A stretch of DNA of 64,000 nucleotides, from contig VWPU01006262.1 of the NCBI GenBank assembly GCA_013398955.1, forward strand, positions 124,001 to 188,000. Reading direction: 5' to 3'. Shown here piece by piece: positions 12,501 through 24,840 of this stretch. Made by a program: the position numbers and the translations under genes. The first letter of the stretch is position 1. Each line of letters starts with the position of its first letter. The DNA is from Callaeas wilsoni (taxonomy: Eukaryota > Chordata > Aves > Passeriformes > Callaeidae). The notes below the pieces were generated by a model. That model worked only from the letters and a program-made list of their open reading frames with translations. It had not been told where the DNA came from and made no database searches.

Positions 12501-14682
12501 TTGGTGCTTAATGAGCAGCTGGGTGATGTTTGTGTACTTGTTGACATGCGTCTCCAGTCTTGAAGACTGCATTCTTTAGGATGTTAACATTAACAAAAGA
12601 TGTTTCATGTCAAAGAATTTCCCTCAGGAGAAGTTATAGTTTGTTAGCTCCTCTAACTTGTTTCTTCTATATCAACATTGACAAATATAAATCCCTATTA
12701 GACTATCAGTTTAATTAATTTTCTTCTTGACTGTCTTTTATAATTACAGACAAATAATTTTCAGGGCTAAATCAATGCCTAAACTAGATGCATTTTCCTC
12801 CAGAGATCTGGAAGAAATAGTTATTTACATTTCAGCTCTCTAATGGTCTCTTTTAAAGAATGAGTACTTATTTTAATGTTGAGTTGAACAAAAGAGGAAG
12901 ACAGCTTTGTGATTTAGACAACAGTTTTTTCCCAAGCCAACTTGGATCCCTAATTTCTTCTGGAATTTGAAAAAATCAACATACCGTTCAGAATTCAGCT
13001 GGAGTATCACTTATTACAATTCAGTTTTATTAAGCAAAACCAAATTATCAGTTTATTCTAAGATTGCATATCATATTTAAGTTGTAAGGAAGCAAATAAA
13101 TGAACATGAATTAACTTCCTTTTTTGTTAATATATAGTCTGCGAGCTTATCTCATTCTAATACTACACTCATACCCACCAGTAACAAATTCTTTCACCCC
13201 AGATGTTGAGTATTTTTATCACTAATATTTAATCTAACCTCTTTTTTTAAAAAAAGGATTATTAAAAAAATAAAAAGGAAATTTTAATTCTTATCTGTAC
13301 CAAATATTAAGGCGACAAGTAAGAACAATTCCAAGACATTTGATTTGCTTGAAAATTGAGGTTTCTTGCAGTGCTTGGAGGGCTAATTCAATTGCCCTCC
13401 TCTCCTATGGCTAAATTGAAAACTATAATCGTTCCTATTCTAAAATTGCATTTTATGCCATTACTTCTGTTTTAACTGGTATGCTGTAAATAAGCATTGA
13501 CCAAATCTGGCTTCACTTAACTTCACTATTTCCATCACTCTGCTGAACATCCATTCATACAATCTTCTGCCTTCTGGATTTGGTATGTAACCAGTCATGA
13601 GATGAGTTACTATATTTGGAAAGCTAATGTAGGATAACACTGGAATTTCCTTAGATGTTGCTTGTTGCTCCCATGAAAAATAATGCAAAATTCTCAAATA
13701 CTTCGATAAAATATAATCAGGCAGTTACCTGAAGGAAATTTGCTGAACGCTCAGGAAAAACAAAGCTTGCTATAAAGTTTTGGCTATATAAAACTCTGTC
13801 AGAGAGCCATAACATTGAGTGAGATGGAAAAGGACATCAAAAGGGACAGATAATTCATGTTTCCACTGAAAGCTATACCTGCTGCAACCAAAAGAAGGAA
13901 TTGCAATTCCACAATGAAAGCAGAAATTCATACCTGGCTGATAGAAAAAGCCTGTTGAGAGTGAGTAAGGGAGTATTCTGTAGCTGAAAGGAGGAAACAG
14001 CATGCGAGAAAGATGTACAGTTGACAGAAAAATATATTGAATATATATATATATGAATATATCCTCTGTATTGTAATAGATACCATGCAATAATTTTAAA
14101 AATTATTTTAATCCCCTACAGATTCCATTGACCTAGCAAAGCTATATCCTCACTTCAAGCTCCAAGAAAAAACAAAGGTTTTTAAGGAGTTTTCAGACTT
14201 GCTTTTACATCCAAGATTTTTCTTCTTGTATGGATCATCCACGGCAGAGGTAACAGGTGTTTGTAAAACTGGATTGCTTATCAGAAGAGCATTCAAACAG
14301 AGTTCACATAATTTCAGAATGAATTTATTCATTTGCAGTGCTGGTAAGTATGTATCAGCTTGAAAATGCTATTTTTGTTTAGCCAAGCTGACTCAGGTTG
14401 CATGCACATGGTTACATAGAAATGATGCTTTATACTAGTCTTCCCATTTCCAGAGACAGATTTTACTTATTTTGCTCCCACTGGAAAGATTCCAAAGTAA
14501 ATACCCATTCTTTCTGCAATTCTTATTGAAAATGTGATGACTGTTGCTTTGCAAACTATCCCACTGGAACCCTGTAGGACATCTGGCATTCAGGTGATTT
14601 TGTGTGAATACTCATTATTGCAATCTAAATTTAAAATCATCTGGCATTACCACTTTGCTACAGATTTCCCACTTCAGCTGTA
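9593..14682. other. Unique sequence, no gene recognised
   Basis: Five kilobases without a recognisable exon. An imperfect repeat AACGTCA(A)TAACTTTC occurs at 9751-9766 and 9776-9790. A GC-richer patch at 11070-11240 reads a little like LTR sequence (CCAATAGG, CCACCCTTGGGCC), but I could not find ends or a polyadenylation signal. The 60-100-codon frames here (for example 11502-11813, 13461-13697, 13770-14090) show no domain. Confidence 0.45.
14034..14064. repeat. (AT)n microsatellite
   Basis: A run of alternating A and T, TATATATATATA, flanked by GAATAT on both sides. Confidence 0.85.
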
Positions 14683-14755
14683 TCGTATAGTTATGGAATA
14701 ATTTAAGCTGGAAGGGATCTTTGGAGGTCATGTAAGCCAGCCTACAAACACACAC
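14683..14755 (-). mobile_element. CR1 LINE 3' tip
   Basis: GTTATGGAATAATTTAAGCT and GGAAGGGATCTTTGGAGGTC match the reverse complement of a CR1 terminus of the type that reads GGAAGGGACCTCTGGAGGTCAT. Similarity fades after CCAGCC near 14742. It is a short and fairly diverged piece. The 320 bases between it and the next CR1 show nothing else recognisable. Confidence 0.65.
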
Positions 14756-15074
14756 AATCAAGAACAGAGACATTGTCTCAGGACACCCTGTTTCACAGTT
14801 TCACAGCTTTACAAAAGGGTTGAGCTTCACAAAAATCTGGGTCGTGGGTGTTACAGAAACCAGTATTATGTATTTGGAGATAAGTAATACGTAAGAAGTC
14901 TGGTAATAAGTCGTACTAAACTTAGCTTCTTTTTTTTTAATAACCTATTGAATTTCTTCATGTCTGAACCTGTCTGTAATTCACCACTAAAGAGAAAAGT
15001 CCTATGTAAATAGTGTTGGTAAATAATGATACCCCTCAAAGAGGATACAGTGAATTTTCACCTGTATACATAAA

Positions 15075-15994
15075 TATAGAATCATGGAATATGCTGAGTT
15101 GGAAAGAACCCATCAGGATCAAGTTCAACTCCTGGCCCTGCACAGGATACCCAAGATTTACTCCATGTGCCTGAGAATATTATCCAAACACTTCTTGATC
15201 TCCGAGAGGCTTGGTGTTATGACCACTTCCCTGGGGACCCTGTTTCAGTGCTCAACACACTCTGTGTAACAAACCTATTCCGATATCCAACCTAAATGTC
15301 CCTCAACTCAGTTTCATGCCATTTCCTTAAGTCCTGTCTCTAGTCACAAGAGTGACAAGATAGGTACATTGCCCCTCTGCATCCCCTCATGAGAATGTTG
15401 AAGACAAAAATGAGGTGTCCCCTCAGTCTCCTCTTCTCCGGATTGAACAGACCAAATGACCTCAGCCACTCCTCATTTGGCTTCTCCTCCAGATCCTTCA
15501 CCATCTTCGCTGCCCTCCTTTGGACACTCTCTAATAATTTAGTATCTTTCTTATATTGTGTCACCCAAAACTGCACACAGGACTCGAGGTGAGGCCACCC
15601 CAGTGCAGAGCAGAGCAGGACAATCCCCTCCCTTGCCCAGCTGGCGATGCTGTGCCTGATGCTCCCCAGGACAGGGTTTGCCCTCCTGGCTGCCAGGGCA
15701 CTGCTGACTCATATTCAACCTGCCATCCACCAGGATCCCCAACTCCCTTTCTACAGCACTGGTCTCCAGACTCTCCTTCCCCAGTCTACACACACAGCCA
15801 GGGGTGCCCTGTCCCAGGTGCAGAATCTGGCACTTACCCTTGTTAAACTTCATATGGTTGGTGACTGCCCATCTCTCTAATTTGTCGAGGTCTCTCTTGA
15901 CTTCAAGAGAGTCAACAGCTCTTCCCAATTTAGTGTTGTTAGCAAACTTACTTAGTATTCCTTCAAGTCCTGCATCCAAGTCGTTAGTGAAATG
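15075..15994 (-). mobile_element. CR1 LINE, 3' 0.9 kb (RT C-terminus and 3' UTR)
   Basis: On the minus strand the frame at 15979-15551 starts in the RT catalytic region as LSKFANNTKLG, where the usual paired aspartates are both Asn. It continues through KRDLDKLERWA and MKFNKGKCQILHLG, standard CR1 ORF2 landmarks. The next part is in another frame (15576-15340): VQRRAAKMVKDLE then LRSFGLFNPEKRRLRGHLI, the CR1 ORF2 C-terminus, so a frameshift lies near 15551-15576. The 3' UTR runs to the tip at 15075, where the plus strand reads ATAGAATCATGGAATATGCT. The 5' end near 15994 is an ordinary CR1 5' truncation. The copy is inactive. Plus-strand frames over 15389-15995 are antisense shadows. Confidence 0.93.
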
Positions 15995-18900
15995 ACTTTT
16001 TTACAAGAACTACTAAAGAATAAATTGGAGCTTATAATAAATTGAATTATACATACAAAGGTAGAAGAATTATATACTTGGGGAAAGAATATACAACACC
16101 TGGTAAGAAAAGGCTTGCATGTCCCATTAAACAATGTGCTGTATCTTAGTTTTCTTGTGGTTGTCACTTCCTTCTATGCAAGAAATGTGGGTCTAGTGAA
16201 ATACTGTTATTTGGGTACCAGAAATATTTCTTTTAAACACATCACAGAAAAAAACTACTGAAGGAGAATAAAAACTATCTGAATGAAAGAAAAGACAGTT
16301 TGCTTACATGCTTTTCAGCTGCCTGTAATGTTTTTAGTTAAGTCACTTTAGACTTAATTAAATTTAAATTAGTTCTATTTATCAGACTGAATGGAAGTGC
16401 TTAATACTGATGTTTGGCTATATTGTACTATACAAAAGGAGTTTTATCAATCCCAAATAAGCACAAGGACCCAGGCTACGGATGCTAATGCATAATTTTG
16501 GCATTGCATGATTTTGCAAGCTGGTTTGCAAGTCACTGTAGGAACCTAAATTTCATGTAAATAAGATTCTCGCTGCCCCAACCTCTACCTCTTCTACCAT
16601 CACACAAGGGATAAGCATATCCACAAATGTATACCTTTCTGAAGAAAAACACAAAAAAAGTATAATCATTGAAGAAAACACTATTTTACCATTTCAATTA
16701 TAAAGTGATGCAAAAAATTCAGCATGTGTTTAGCATGTCCTTGGCTAAGAAAGGCTTCATACTTTTTCTCCTGACTCGGTAACCTAGGATCTATCTACAT
16801 CATTCTGCCTACAATATGAGAGAGGGTTCTCGTTGGTAAACCAAAAATTAGATTAAATACTGGAGCTATTTTTTTCTAAAATCTCTCTAATTAGAGGAAA
16901 ACACACTGAAGAAGCCTGAGACCTCTAATATTTCAATAACCTGGTTTGAAATATGAACTCAGAAGTATTTTTATCAGTAAAAAGATCAAAATACAGCATG
17001 ACAGTAGAATGAAATAGCAAGTGGGGTGCACACACTGTCTTTGCTGACAGAGTATGTGTAAAGTTCAATTCCATTTTAGGTGTGTGTAAACCTTTGATCA
17101 GCAAGCTCATCCCATCAAAGGACAACAGGATTTCTCCTGAGATTCACTGTCTTCTAAAATGACATAGGCACTGCATAGTTATGCTGTAAACCATGCTCAA
17201 GCTGAGCATACTTATGTGCTGCCAGGATCTTTTAGGCTACAATTTTGACATCTAGTTTGACAGAGATTTTAAACAAACAAACAAACAAACAAACAAACAA
17301 ACACCAAACAAAGCTAATTTGCAAGCCAAGGAGCCTTAAATATTTTGAATCCTAAGACCAGAGTTTCATCTAGGTACAACATAATACATCCATAGGTTAA
17401 AAGAAAGAATGTGGACAAATAGAAGCTAGATTAATAGACTGTAAAGGACAAAGTTTTGAGCCTTCCAATGATTTTTGTACCAAATGATAGTATCTTTGCA
17501 AACAACCTAAAACAGGGACCCAACTGTTAAAGTCTTCTGAGGAATTCCTTAGTTCTCAATGCAATTTTAAAGACATCACAAATCATTATGCACTTTATTC
17601 ACTGTGAGTAGGAACAAATGAATATCACCATTAGATCTGTTTCCCAAGTAGATGAATGTGCAAACACTGCTGGTGAGATCATTTTATGTATGTAAACTTA
17701 AAATCCATTTTATTTCAATTGTCAAGCATATGACTTTGAAACTCACTTTTTGCAAACTGTCATGCCAATAAAGCTGAATTACATAAATGTAGATTGAAAG
17801 TGAACAAAAAGGGAACACACAAAAAAATTCTATAATTTAAAAATATGAATGACCTTTCGAGTCTGCTGCTACCAGAAAAAATTCAGTCATCTGTGTCCTC
17901 TTCAAAGCCATGCCCTTAAAGGGAAACTGAGAAATTTCCAGTTCACTATTCATTGTTTCCAAAAAATGGTGCTGCATTATATACATTGTAAAATGTATAC
18001 ATTAATGCAGCTAGTTTATAACTCCATCAGGTGTAATGCTCTTAGCATCATTCTTCTAATGCATAAGGCACAGCGTACTTCTTCTTCCTTACAATTTTCA
18101 TTGGTAATTTATATTCCTCAAGCACTTTTTAAACTTGATATCACAGCTCTGAAAATTCATAATAAACTTTACTGTGTCATTGCAATTGATATGCAGGCAT
18201 ACTGCATATAGCCAGCAGTAAATTTTTGCATCTAAGGATTTTCTCAGGCAATCTGTATATTTGTCAACAGACATATTTAGAACCCAACTTTTTCATATTC
18301 AAGGGTATAGGCTCTAGAGTATAGTATACACAATTTTACACCTATTTGGTACGTAGAAATATGAAATGCAGATTTATGGATATAGACAGTTTCACTCTAG
18401 CTATTCATGAATGTAATGCACACACATCCAGAAATTAATACAAGAATCCCGGCTCCCCTGATGCTGTTGGCAGAATTATTATTGACGCCCACAAGGCCTA
18501 GTTTTCACCTCTGATTACTGACCAGTAGACAATGTTTCCGTTAGTTCAAATTACAAAAAGACTGAGGAGATGCCTAATTCTTAAATAACTTAATATTTTG
18601 AGGAGTCGTGTTTTCTTTCTGACTGCAGATTTGAAAAGTTCTCTTTTTATAGCTCAGTTGAAAGTCTCTGGAGCTTAGGTCTATTTGCAACTCAGCATTC
18701 CTTTGGTTCCCAGTAAATAAAAATGTACCCATTTAGATGCTCATCAATATTTAGAATAACTTCAAAAGTTAGCCAACTTCTAATATGGCCTAAAGAGCAA
18801 GTAGTTACCCAGATGGTAATTTCTGAGTCCTAATATTACACATGTGTTATCCCACTGGTAGTAGAGTAACTAGTAAGTAATGTATGCATAAACCATATCA

Positions 18901-21479
18901 CTTTTGCACAAGATTATTCCTGTAGAGATGTACTCTGCTTCTTTGATCACTAAGTATGCAGTCACATACACACAAAGCCTCAGAAATCTTTAAAGTCTGA
19001 GTTGAAAACATAGTACAGTTCTGACTTTTTGTTCTTTCATTTCCATAGAATAATGAGTGACTCTGAGTTTAAACAAGTGATATCAGCTCCATGTTACAAA
19101 CTTTTTACACTTTGGGGATATTCAAGAGATATGGACTTCTTTCCAGCACTGAGTAATATTGCCTTTGGGGCAATACAAGTTTTCCTGTCCCTGAAATATT
19201 AGTTCTTGGGTCCCCCATCACTTTCAGCTGCGATGCCCCTGGTTTTGTACTCTTTATATAGCCAATCTTGATCCAAAATTGGCAGTTGACTGAAGTCTAA
19301 TATAAATGACAACATACCTCGTTCACATTCAGAGAGAAATTTTTTGATGGATGTTCCACTTGTACTATAGTATCACTTCAGTTCTTCATTTTCTATAACT
19401 CTTCACTGATGCTTGAGCCACAGAACTCTTACAGAGATGATAATTTTCACTTCCACTTTTGCAAATATTCCTGAGAATGTGCAAACATTTAAAGATCATT
19501 ACTGAACCCTTACCTAATTCAATTATACCTTCAGACCGGTGCAGGTTAATCTGATTCTGTGCTGGATTTTTTGTTTGGTTGGTTTTGCTTTTGAAAGAAT
19601 TTGCAACTCATTCCTCCACAAATGCCATACTAGAACTATAAGCTAGAAATAAGCCAAGAGACCATGCAACAGACAGAGCTATATCTCCACTTAGTATTGT
19701 AAACACCTGCAAATAACATCCTGGAGCCTACAAACATACAGGTAAATGTTATGCCTCACTTTCTGTCCTTCTATTATTTGAATTAACACTAAGCATAAAG
19801 ATGACATTGTCTATGTTCATGAGAAGAAGAAGCTGCATGAACACAAAACAAACAACAAACAAAAACCTCAAACATGCAAACAAACAAAAAACACCTGACT
19901 TTAATAGTACATTTTCAATTCTCATGTCATTGAATATGACAATTAAATAGCAACACTATTCAGTCATCAAGTAAAACTTGCCTTCCTTACCTTCATCCCT
20001 CTGCATATCAGTGTGATAATTCAAAAGCCAGTGTTGAATCAAACTAGACTGTGGCTTTAATGGTCCACTGATCCTAAAAATATTTGTTGCCTTTTGCATA
20101 GATGAAGAGATTACTTTAACTCAGCTGAAGTGCCATTCCAAAGAGTTTGGTCAAATATCTTCCCTTCTTTACCATTCTAGTTCTTCTTTCTTTTTAATTA
20201 CCAGCCTTCATCAAGAGGTAAGCCTGTGCCTCAAAATCCCTTTGGAATTATTCACATTCTCCTCCCCTAAGTTAGCAAATCCAGCAGATTCCCAAACACC
20301 CAGGATCCACTCTTTCTCTCTATTCCAGTGCACATCAAATAATTGTTTTCTTACTTTTTCTCCCTCTGTATGAAGAATCTGCAAGTTGCACACAATATTT
20401 AATCAGAAGGAAATGTTTCTGAGAACCTTTTTTTATAGTCAATCTTTTACTACATTGGGGATTTTTTGATCTTCATGCAGTCATTGTAAATAGTCAGTAA
20501 GGCATCCTCTAGAGCATGTCTCTGAGAGATACACCACTACTCCACCTTAATCTCACCTCCATCTATTCCTGCTAAATGAATTTTCCACTTTGAGATATTT
20601 CCATTTTCCTTGTGCCATTACAAGACAGTTGTACATATGATGACAGATGCAATTTCTCTAATTTAGACAAACGAGCTTTGATCAGCATTCCAAATACATC
20701 TAACCATTGGATATACAGAACTCTGAATTTTATTTAATAGCATAGAACAATCATCTCACACAGGGCTGATCTATCTTCAAAATCTACTTTCCTTGAACCT
20801 ACATTGGCATTTCATTAAGCACTGGAAAAGAGCCTTTCCTGCTATTTCCTTTGTGCATTTAACATCAACATAAAAGAAACTGCCAAGCAGAGAGGTGCAC
20901 TTAAGGTAAAGGGAGTGCTTGACATTTATTTTTATTCTTTTGAGGGTTTTAATTCTGCTTCTGTCATGGATTTTTACCAAGGGATCATAAAAGATGACTT
21001 AACCAGGAAAATGATCTAGTTGAAAAGATTTCTTATCAGCATGTCTAAATTTAAGAAACTTCAAACATAAAATCTGATTAACATACCTGAAGTGATTGTG
21101 GACATTTTCAAATGTTCAGATTAATTTCCCTGTAGGGTAGATGTCCAGTACTATAGACATTCAGGAAAGTTTTCCAAGCCCAGGGAGACATTATGACCAC
21201 TTCAGTGAAGATGTACTGTCTTAAAAGGACAGAGAAAAATGAATTAAATTTTCAATTTCAGAGCTACACCCAGTTATAAAACATCTCCAAAAAAATTGAG
21301 ATGTTGAACTAAAAATTTTGCTGTTGATCTACAAGTTCCTACCCTGCTACAATATATCTTGTGAAGTTAATTTTATTCATAACCAAATAGCACATGCTCA
21401 CTTCAGCAGGATTTAGAATGTTTTAATGGTAAACAAATAAGATTTGGTTTCATAGTTATTCTGGGATTTTTCAGTGAAT
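15995..21479. other. Unique AT-rich sequence, no gene recognised
   Basis: No known repeat family apart from the (AAAC)n run at 17271. The longest frame, 17849-18211 (120 codons), has no recognisable domain and ordinary AT-rich composition. Nothing suggests an exon with splice sites. Confidence 0.5.
17271..17302. repeat. (AAAC)n microsatellite
   Basis: Eight near-perfect AAAC units, then CACC. Confidence 0.95.
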
Positions 21480-21775
21480 ATTCATTCAATTCAATTTAAT
21501 TGTTTCCACTTCATGACAGAAATTTTCTTTTTTTCCTGTTTAATTTCATTATATTTCCTCTATTGTCTTTTCATTTCACTTCATTCCTTGACTCCTCGTT
21601 TCATTTCCTTTCAGGAAAATTCTTCATTTTATGAAAGGAAATGAAGTCTTGGGATTTCAATGAGCATAATTTCGTAAAGTTTCAGCCCATTTCCCTGCAC
21701 TTCATTCCATTCCACTTCATTGTTTCTACTTCATGACAGAATTTTTCTTTTTTTCACACTAACATTTAAACAAGC
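21480..21775. repeat. AT-rich TTTCATTTC module of the composite array
   Basis: Dense in TTTCATTTC, TTCATTCC and CACTTCATG words. It contains two similar half-units; CACTTCATGACAGAA and CTACTTCATGACAGAA recur about 220 bases apart (around 21511 and 21727). The palindromic segment around AGGAAAATTCTTCATTTTAT and GAAAGGAAATGAA (21614-21644) recurs at 22212-22248 and 25053-25090. This is the left edge of the 4-kb array. Confidence 0.75.
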
Positions 21776-22211
21776 TTGGGGCTGTGGCTGAAGCGCCCAT
21801 CCCCATGCATGGACCTAATCAGAAAGGTGTGGATGAGCAATCAGCAATGTTGTGGCCCTGCCACGCTCCCCTTGACATGCGTTCTCCAGCTCCAGTGTCC
21901 CTGGAGCTCTAGTTCCTTTTCCTCTCTCAACCCTATCTGTAACCCGAATGCCTTCCTGTCGCTGGGGCTGAGGTCCCCATCACCGTGGGTGGTCCAGATT
22001 AGAAAGATGTAGAATCAGCATTGTTGGGGCCCTGCCAGGATGGCCTTTGCACGCCTTTTCCAGCCCCAGTGTTCCTGGAGCTCTAGGCTCTTTTAGTCTC
22101 TGAAGGCTAACCCAAACCCTAACCCTAATGGGAGCTTGGCTCTGTGGCAGAGGTCCTTATTCGCCATAGGTGGCACAGAGTGTGAAGCCGGCAATGTTGG
22201 AACCCTGCTGT
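21776..22211 (-). repeat. GC-rich telomere-like modules, CCCTAA orientation
   Basis: About two units. Each carries TGTTG(T)GG(C)CCTGCCA, CTCCAGTGT-like words, CTGGAGCTCTAG, and then CCCTA-type motifs: degenerate ACCCTATCTGTAACCC at 21929-21945 and AACCCAAACCCTAACCCTAA at 22109-22128. The body is the reverse complement of the modules at 23262-23540 and 24085-24840, for example CCTGGAGCTCTAGGC against GCCCAGAGCTCCAGG. The unit is about 175-180 bp. I see no coding capacity. Confidence 0.75.
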
Positions 22212-22440
22212 GAGGAAAATTCTTCATTTCATGAAAGGAAATGAAATCTCCAAACAGTGAACGAAGTGAACTGAACACACAGGAGAAGAATTATGATGAA
22301 ATGAAATGCAATTTTTAAAAATCCCTGAAAATTCTGAAATTAATTGAAAACATTTAAATGGACTGGGATGACATGAGGCGCAAAGTTGCAAAACTTTCTG
22401 AAACAGCACTCATTGAAATCTTGAAATCAGGGAATGGACT
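22212..22440. repeat. AT-rich module of the composite array
   Basis: It starts with GAGGAAAATTCTTCATTTCA, the same join to a CCCTAA module that is seen again at 25053. It then continues with GAAATGAAATC and GATGAAATGAAATG and becomes less repetitive after about 22330. Confidence 0.6.
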
Positions 22441-22449
22441 TGTCTTGGA

Positions 22450-23190
22450 GTGATTTATGATGACAGTCTATTCTCTGTTCCTCTGCTTTATGCCCAAAAA
22501 TGGTTGCTGTATCCTTAAAGGTGAGGGGCTGGGGGAAGGGGAAGCTTTGGGCTCTTTAGCAGGTCTGTTTTAAAGCCTGACTCCCCAGACGTCCGGGTGA
22601 GGTGCAGTCTGGTTTTGCTTGCCTAGCTTAGTTTTGTTGGCCCAGGCAAGAAGTTTTTCCCTTCACTGGCCTTGGAGAAGCTGCAGCAGCAATCTTTCAG
22701 CTGCCTTTGAAGAGAGCTGAAGTCCAGCTGCTAGTCTGAGAGCAGAGAAACAGGTCTGGCGGGACAGCAGTCGCTTGGGACTAGCAAGAGAGGGCTTGCT
22801 CCGTCCTGGCCCCAAGCCTCGGGGAGTTGAGCAGGGGAGAGAAAGCACACCAGAGGTTCCAGCTGCTTCATCTGTGTGGAGAGTGAAATTTTCATCTGTT
22901 GCCTGAACTGCTGCATGAAGCTCCTTTATGTTTAGTTTTCTCCCTGAAAGAGACACTGGCACTATCTTGTACTGCGTGTCACACCATGAATGGGTATTTT
23001 CCCTGGCATTTTGGGTTTTTGTTCCGGTATGTGTGTGGAGGGGTAAGGTCTACAGTTTCATATCTAATTTATATTTTTTTTCCCTTTGCCTTCTGGGCAT
23101 TCTATTTGTTAATAAACCGTAGGGGGTTTTTTTTCACTTTCATTCATAAGTATTCATTTTCTATTGGTGAAAAGGGATTGTTGGAAAGCT
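22450..23190 (+). mobile_element. Possible LTR inserted in the composite array
   Basis: A 740-base stretch of non-array sequence with higher GC in its middle, ending in a polyadenylation signal AATAAA at 23111-23116. A T-rich U5-like segment follows and ends in TTTTCTATTGGTG near 23168. That ending resembles bird retroviral LTRs as I remember them. Terminal TG/CA ends and a target-site duplication could not be fixed, so it could also be unique sequence or the end of another element. The frames at 22663-22962 (minus) and 22899-23195 (plus) show no recognisable domain. Confidence 0.35.
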
Positions 23191-23261
23191 TTTAGAGGAG
23201 ATGACTCATTTCAGAGTGTCCTCTCCTAAACTTGTTTCTATACTGAGACAAGGCTGATTTT

Positions 23262-23540
23262 ACTGCTCTGCATAGGGTTAGGCTTACACTTAGGGTTAGG
23301 GTTGAGCAAACCACAAAGCCCAGAGCTCCAGGGACACTGCAAAAGGCATGCCAAGGGGAGCACGGCACTGCCCCAACATTGCTCCCTCCACACTTTTCTG
23401 CTTGGCACTTCAGCAAAAGGCAGCTTTTACTGCTCTGCTTAGGGTTAAGGCTTGTGCTCAAGAGTGGGCTTCAGAAAATCACAAAGCCTAAACATCCTGG
23501 GACAAGGCAACTACAAAAGGCATGCAAAGGGGAGCACTTC
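23262..23540 (+). repeat. GC-rich telomere-like modules, TTAGGG orientation (2 units)
   Basis: Unit 1 begins with CATAGGGTTAGGCTTACACT then TTAGGGTTAGGGTTG (23273-23306). It is followed by ACCACAAAGCCCAGAGCTCC, GGGACACTGC, AAAAGGCATGCCAAGG, ACTGCCCCAACATTGCTCCC and TTCTGCTTGGCAC. Unit 2 starts near 23438 with CTTAGGGTTAAGG and repeats the same order in a more diverged form. Confidence 0.8.
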
Positions 23541-24084
23541 ATGTCATCTCATTACATTTCATTACAATCCTTTCATTTCAGAATTTTCCTTTACTTATTT
23601 CCATAGAATTTCATTTCATTAGAAGTCCACCCCTGTCAGTTTGTTTCACTTTGTTCTCTGATTCTGAGATTTTATTTCCTTTCATGAAAGGAAATGAAAT
23701 CTTGCCATTTAAGTGAGGATCAGTTCGGCAAGGTTTGGTCCATTTCCCTGAACTTCATGTCATCCCATGCCATTTTATTGTTTTCCCTTTGATGCAGAAC
23801 TTTTTTTTTTTCTTTAAGCATTTCATTTCATCAATTACTTCCCTTATCTTTTCATTTGACTTCATTCCCTGATTTCGGGATTTCAGTAAAGTTCATTTTG
23901 GTAAATTTCAGTCTTGTTCAATGCACCTCGTCTAATCGCAATGCATTTAATTGTAGTCACTCCATTTCAAAACTTTTTTTTTTTTAATTGCATTTTCTTC
24001 AATCATCTGTCCCTTCCAGAGTGATTGTGAAACTTTCTCCTCTGTTTTCAAGATTTCGTTTCATGAAAGAAATTTCTTTTTGGC
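23541..24084. repeat. AT-rich TTTCATTTC modules with a perfect palindrome
   Basis: Long run of CATTTCATT words. A perfect 22-base palindrome at 23674-23695 is centred on TTTCATGAAA with arms ATTTCCTTTC and GAAAGGAAAT. The spacing of repeated words (TTCATTCC, TTTCATTTGACTTC) suggests units of roughly 220 bp. Confidence 0.75.
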
Positions 24085-24840
24085 ACTGTCCACACATTGC
24101 TCCCTCCTCATCTTGCTGCTTGACACCAGCCTCAGCCGAATAATCTACCTATTGCTCTGCCTAGGGTTAGGGTTATGCTTAGGGGTAGGGTTCAGAAAAC
24201 CACAAAGCCCAGAGCTCCAGGGACACTGCAACAGCAAAAGGCATGCCAAGGCAAAAACAGCACTGCCCCAGCATTGCTTCCGCCTCATCTTTCTGCTTGG
24301 CACTAACCTTGGCTGAATGCTGATTTTACTGCTCCGTGGAAGGTTAGGGTTACGCTTAGGATTAGGGTTCAGAAAACCACAAAGCCCAGAGTTTCACAGA
24401 CACTGCAGCTCCCTAAGGCATGCCAAGGCGAACACGGAACTGCCTCAAAATTGCTACCTCCTCATCTTTCTGCTTGGCACCAGCCTCAGCTGAAAGCTGG
24501 TTTTACAGCTCCACCTAGGGTTATGCTTACGGTTAGGGTTCAGAAAGCCACAAAGCCCAGAGCTCCAGGGACACTACAACTCCAAAAGGCATGCCAAGGC
24601 GAACACGGCACTGCCACAAAATTCTTACCTCTGGATCTTTCTGCTTGGTAGCAGCATCGGCCCAATGCTGGTTTTAGAGCTCCACCTAGAGTTAGGATTA
24701 CAATTGGGGTTAGGGTTCAGAAAACCACAAAGCCCAGAGCCCCAGAGGAACTACAACTGCAAAAGGAATGCCAAGGGGAGCGCGGCACTGCCCCAACAGT
24801 ACTCCCTCCACATCTTGCCTCTTGGCACTACCCATGTGCT
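24085..24840 (+). repeat. GC-rich telomere-like modules, TTAGGG orientation (about 4 units)
   Basis: Units are headed by TAGGG-type clusters starting near 24161, 24341, 24515 and 24686, so the spacings are about 180, 174 and 171 bases. Each head has GGTTAGGGTT-type words ending in GGGTTCAGAAA(A/G)CCACAAAG. The body then repeats CCAGAGCTCCAGGGACACT, GGCATGCCAAGGCGAACACG, CACTGCC, CCTC(A)TCTTTCTGCTTGG and CAGCCTCAGCTGAA. Frames of 66-96 codons through this block (24080-24316, 24451-24651, 24665-24955) are products of the repeat period, not genes. Confidence 0.88.

Noticed and set aside
15389..15995. Plus-strand frames of 63-96 codons rich in Pro and Ser
   Set aside because: They are antisense to the CR1 RT remnant on the minus strand.
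17849..18211. 120-codon plus-strand frame
   Set aside because: AT-rich chance frame with no domain and no splice or promoter context.
22663..23195. Frames of about 100 codons on both strands
   Set aside because: No recognisable domain. They overlap the LTR-like stretch and each other.
23262..24840. CRISPR-like array or true telomere
   Set aside because: Units are contiguous with no short constant repeat and unique spacers, and the host is a bird. TTAGGG runs are only two or three units long and degenerate, so this is not a functional telomere.
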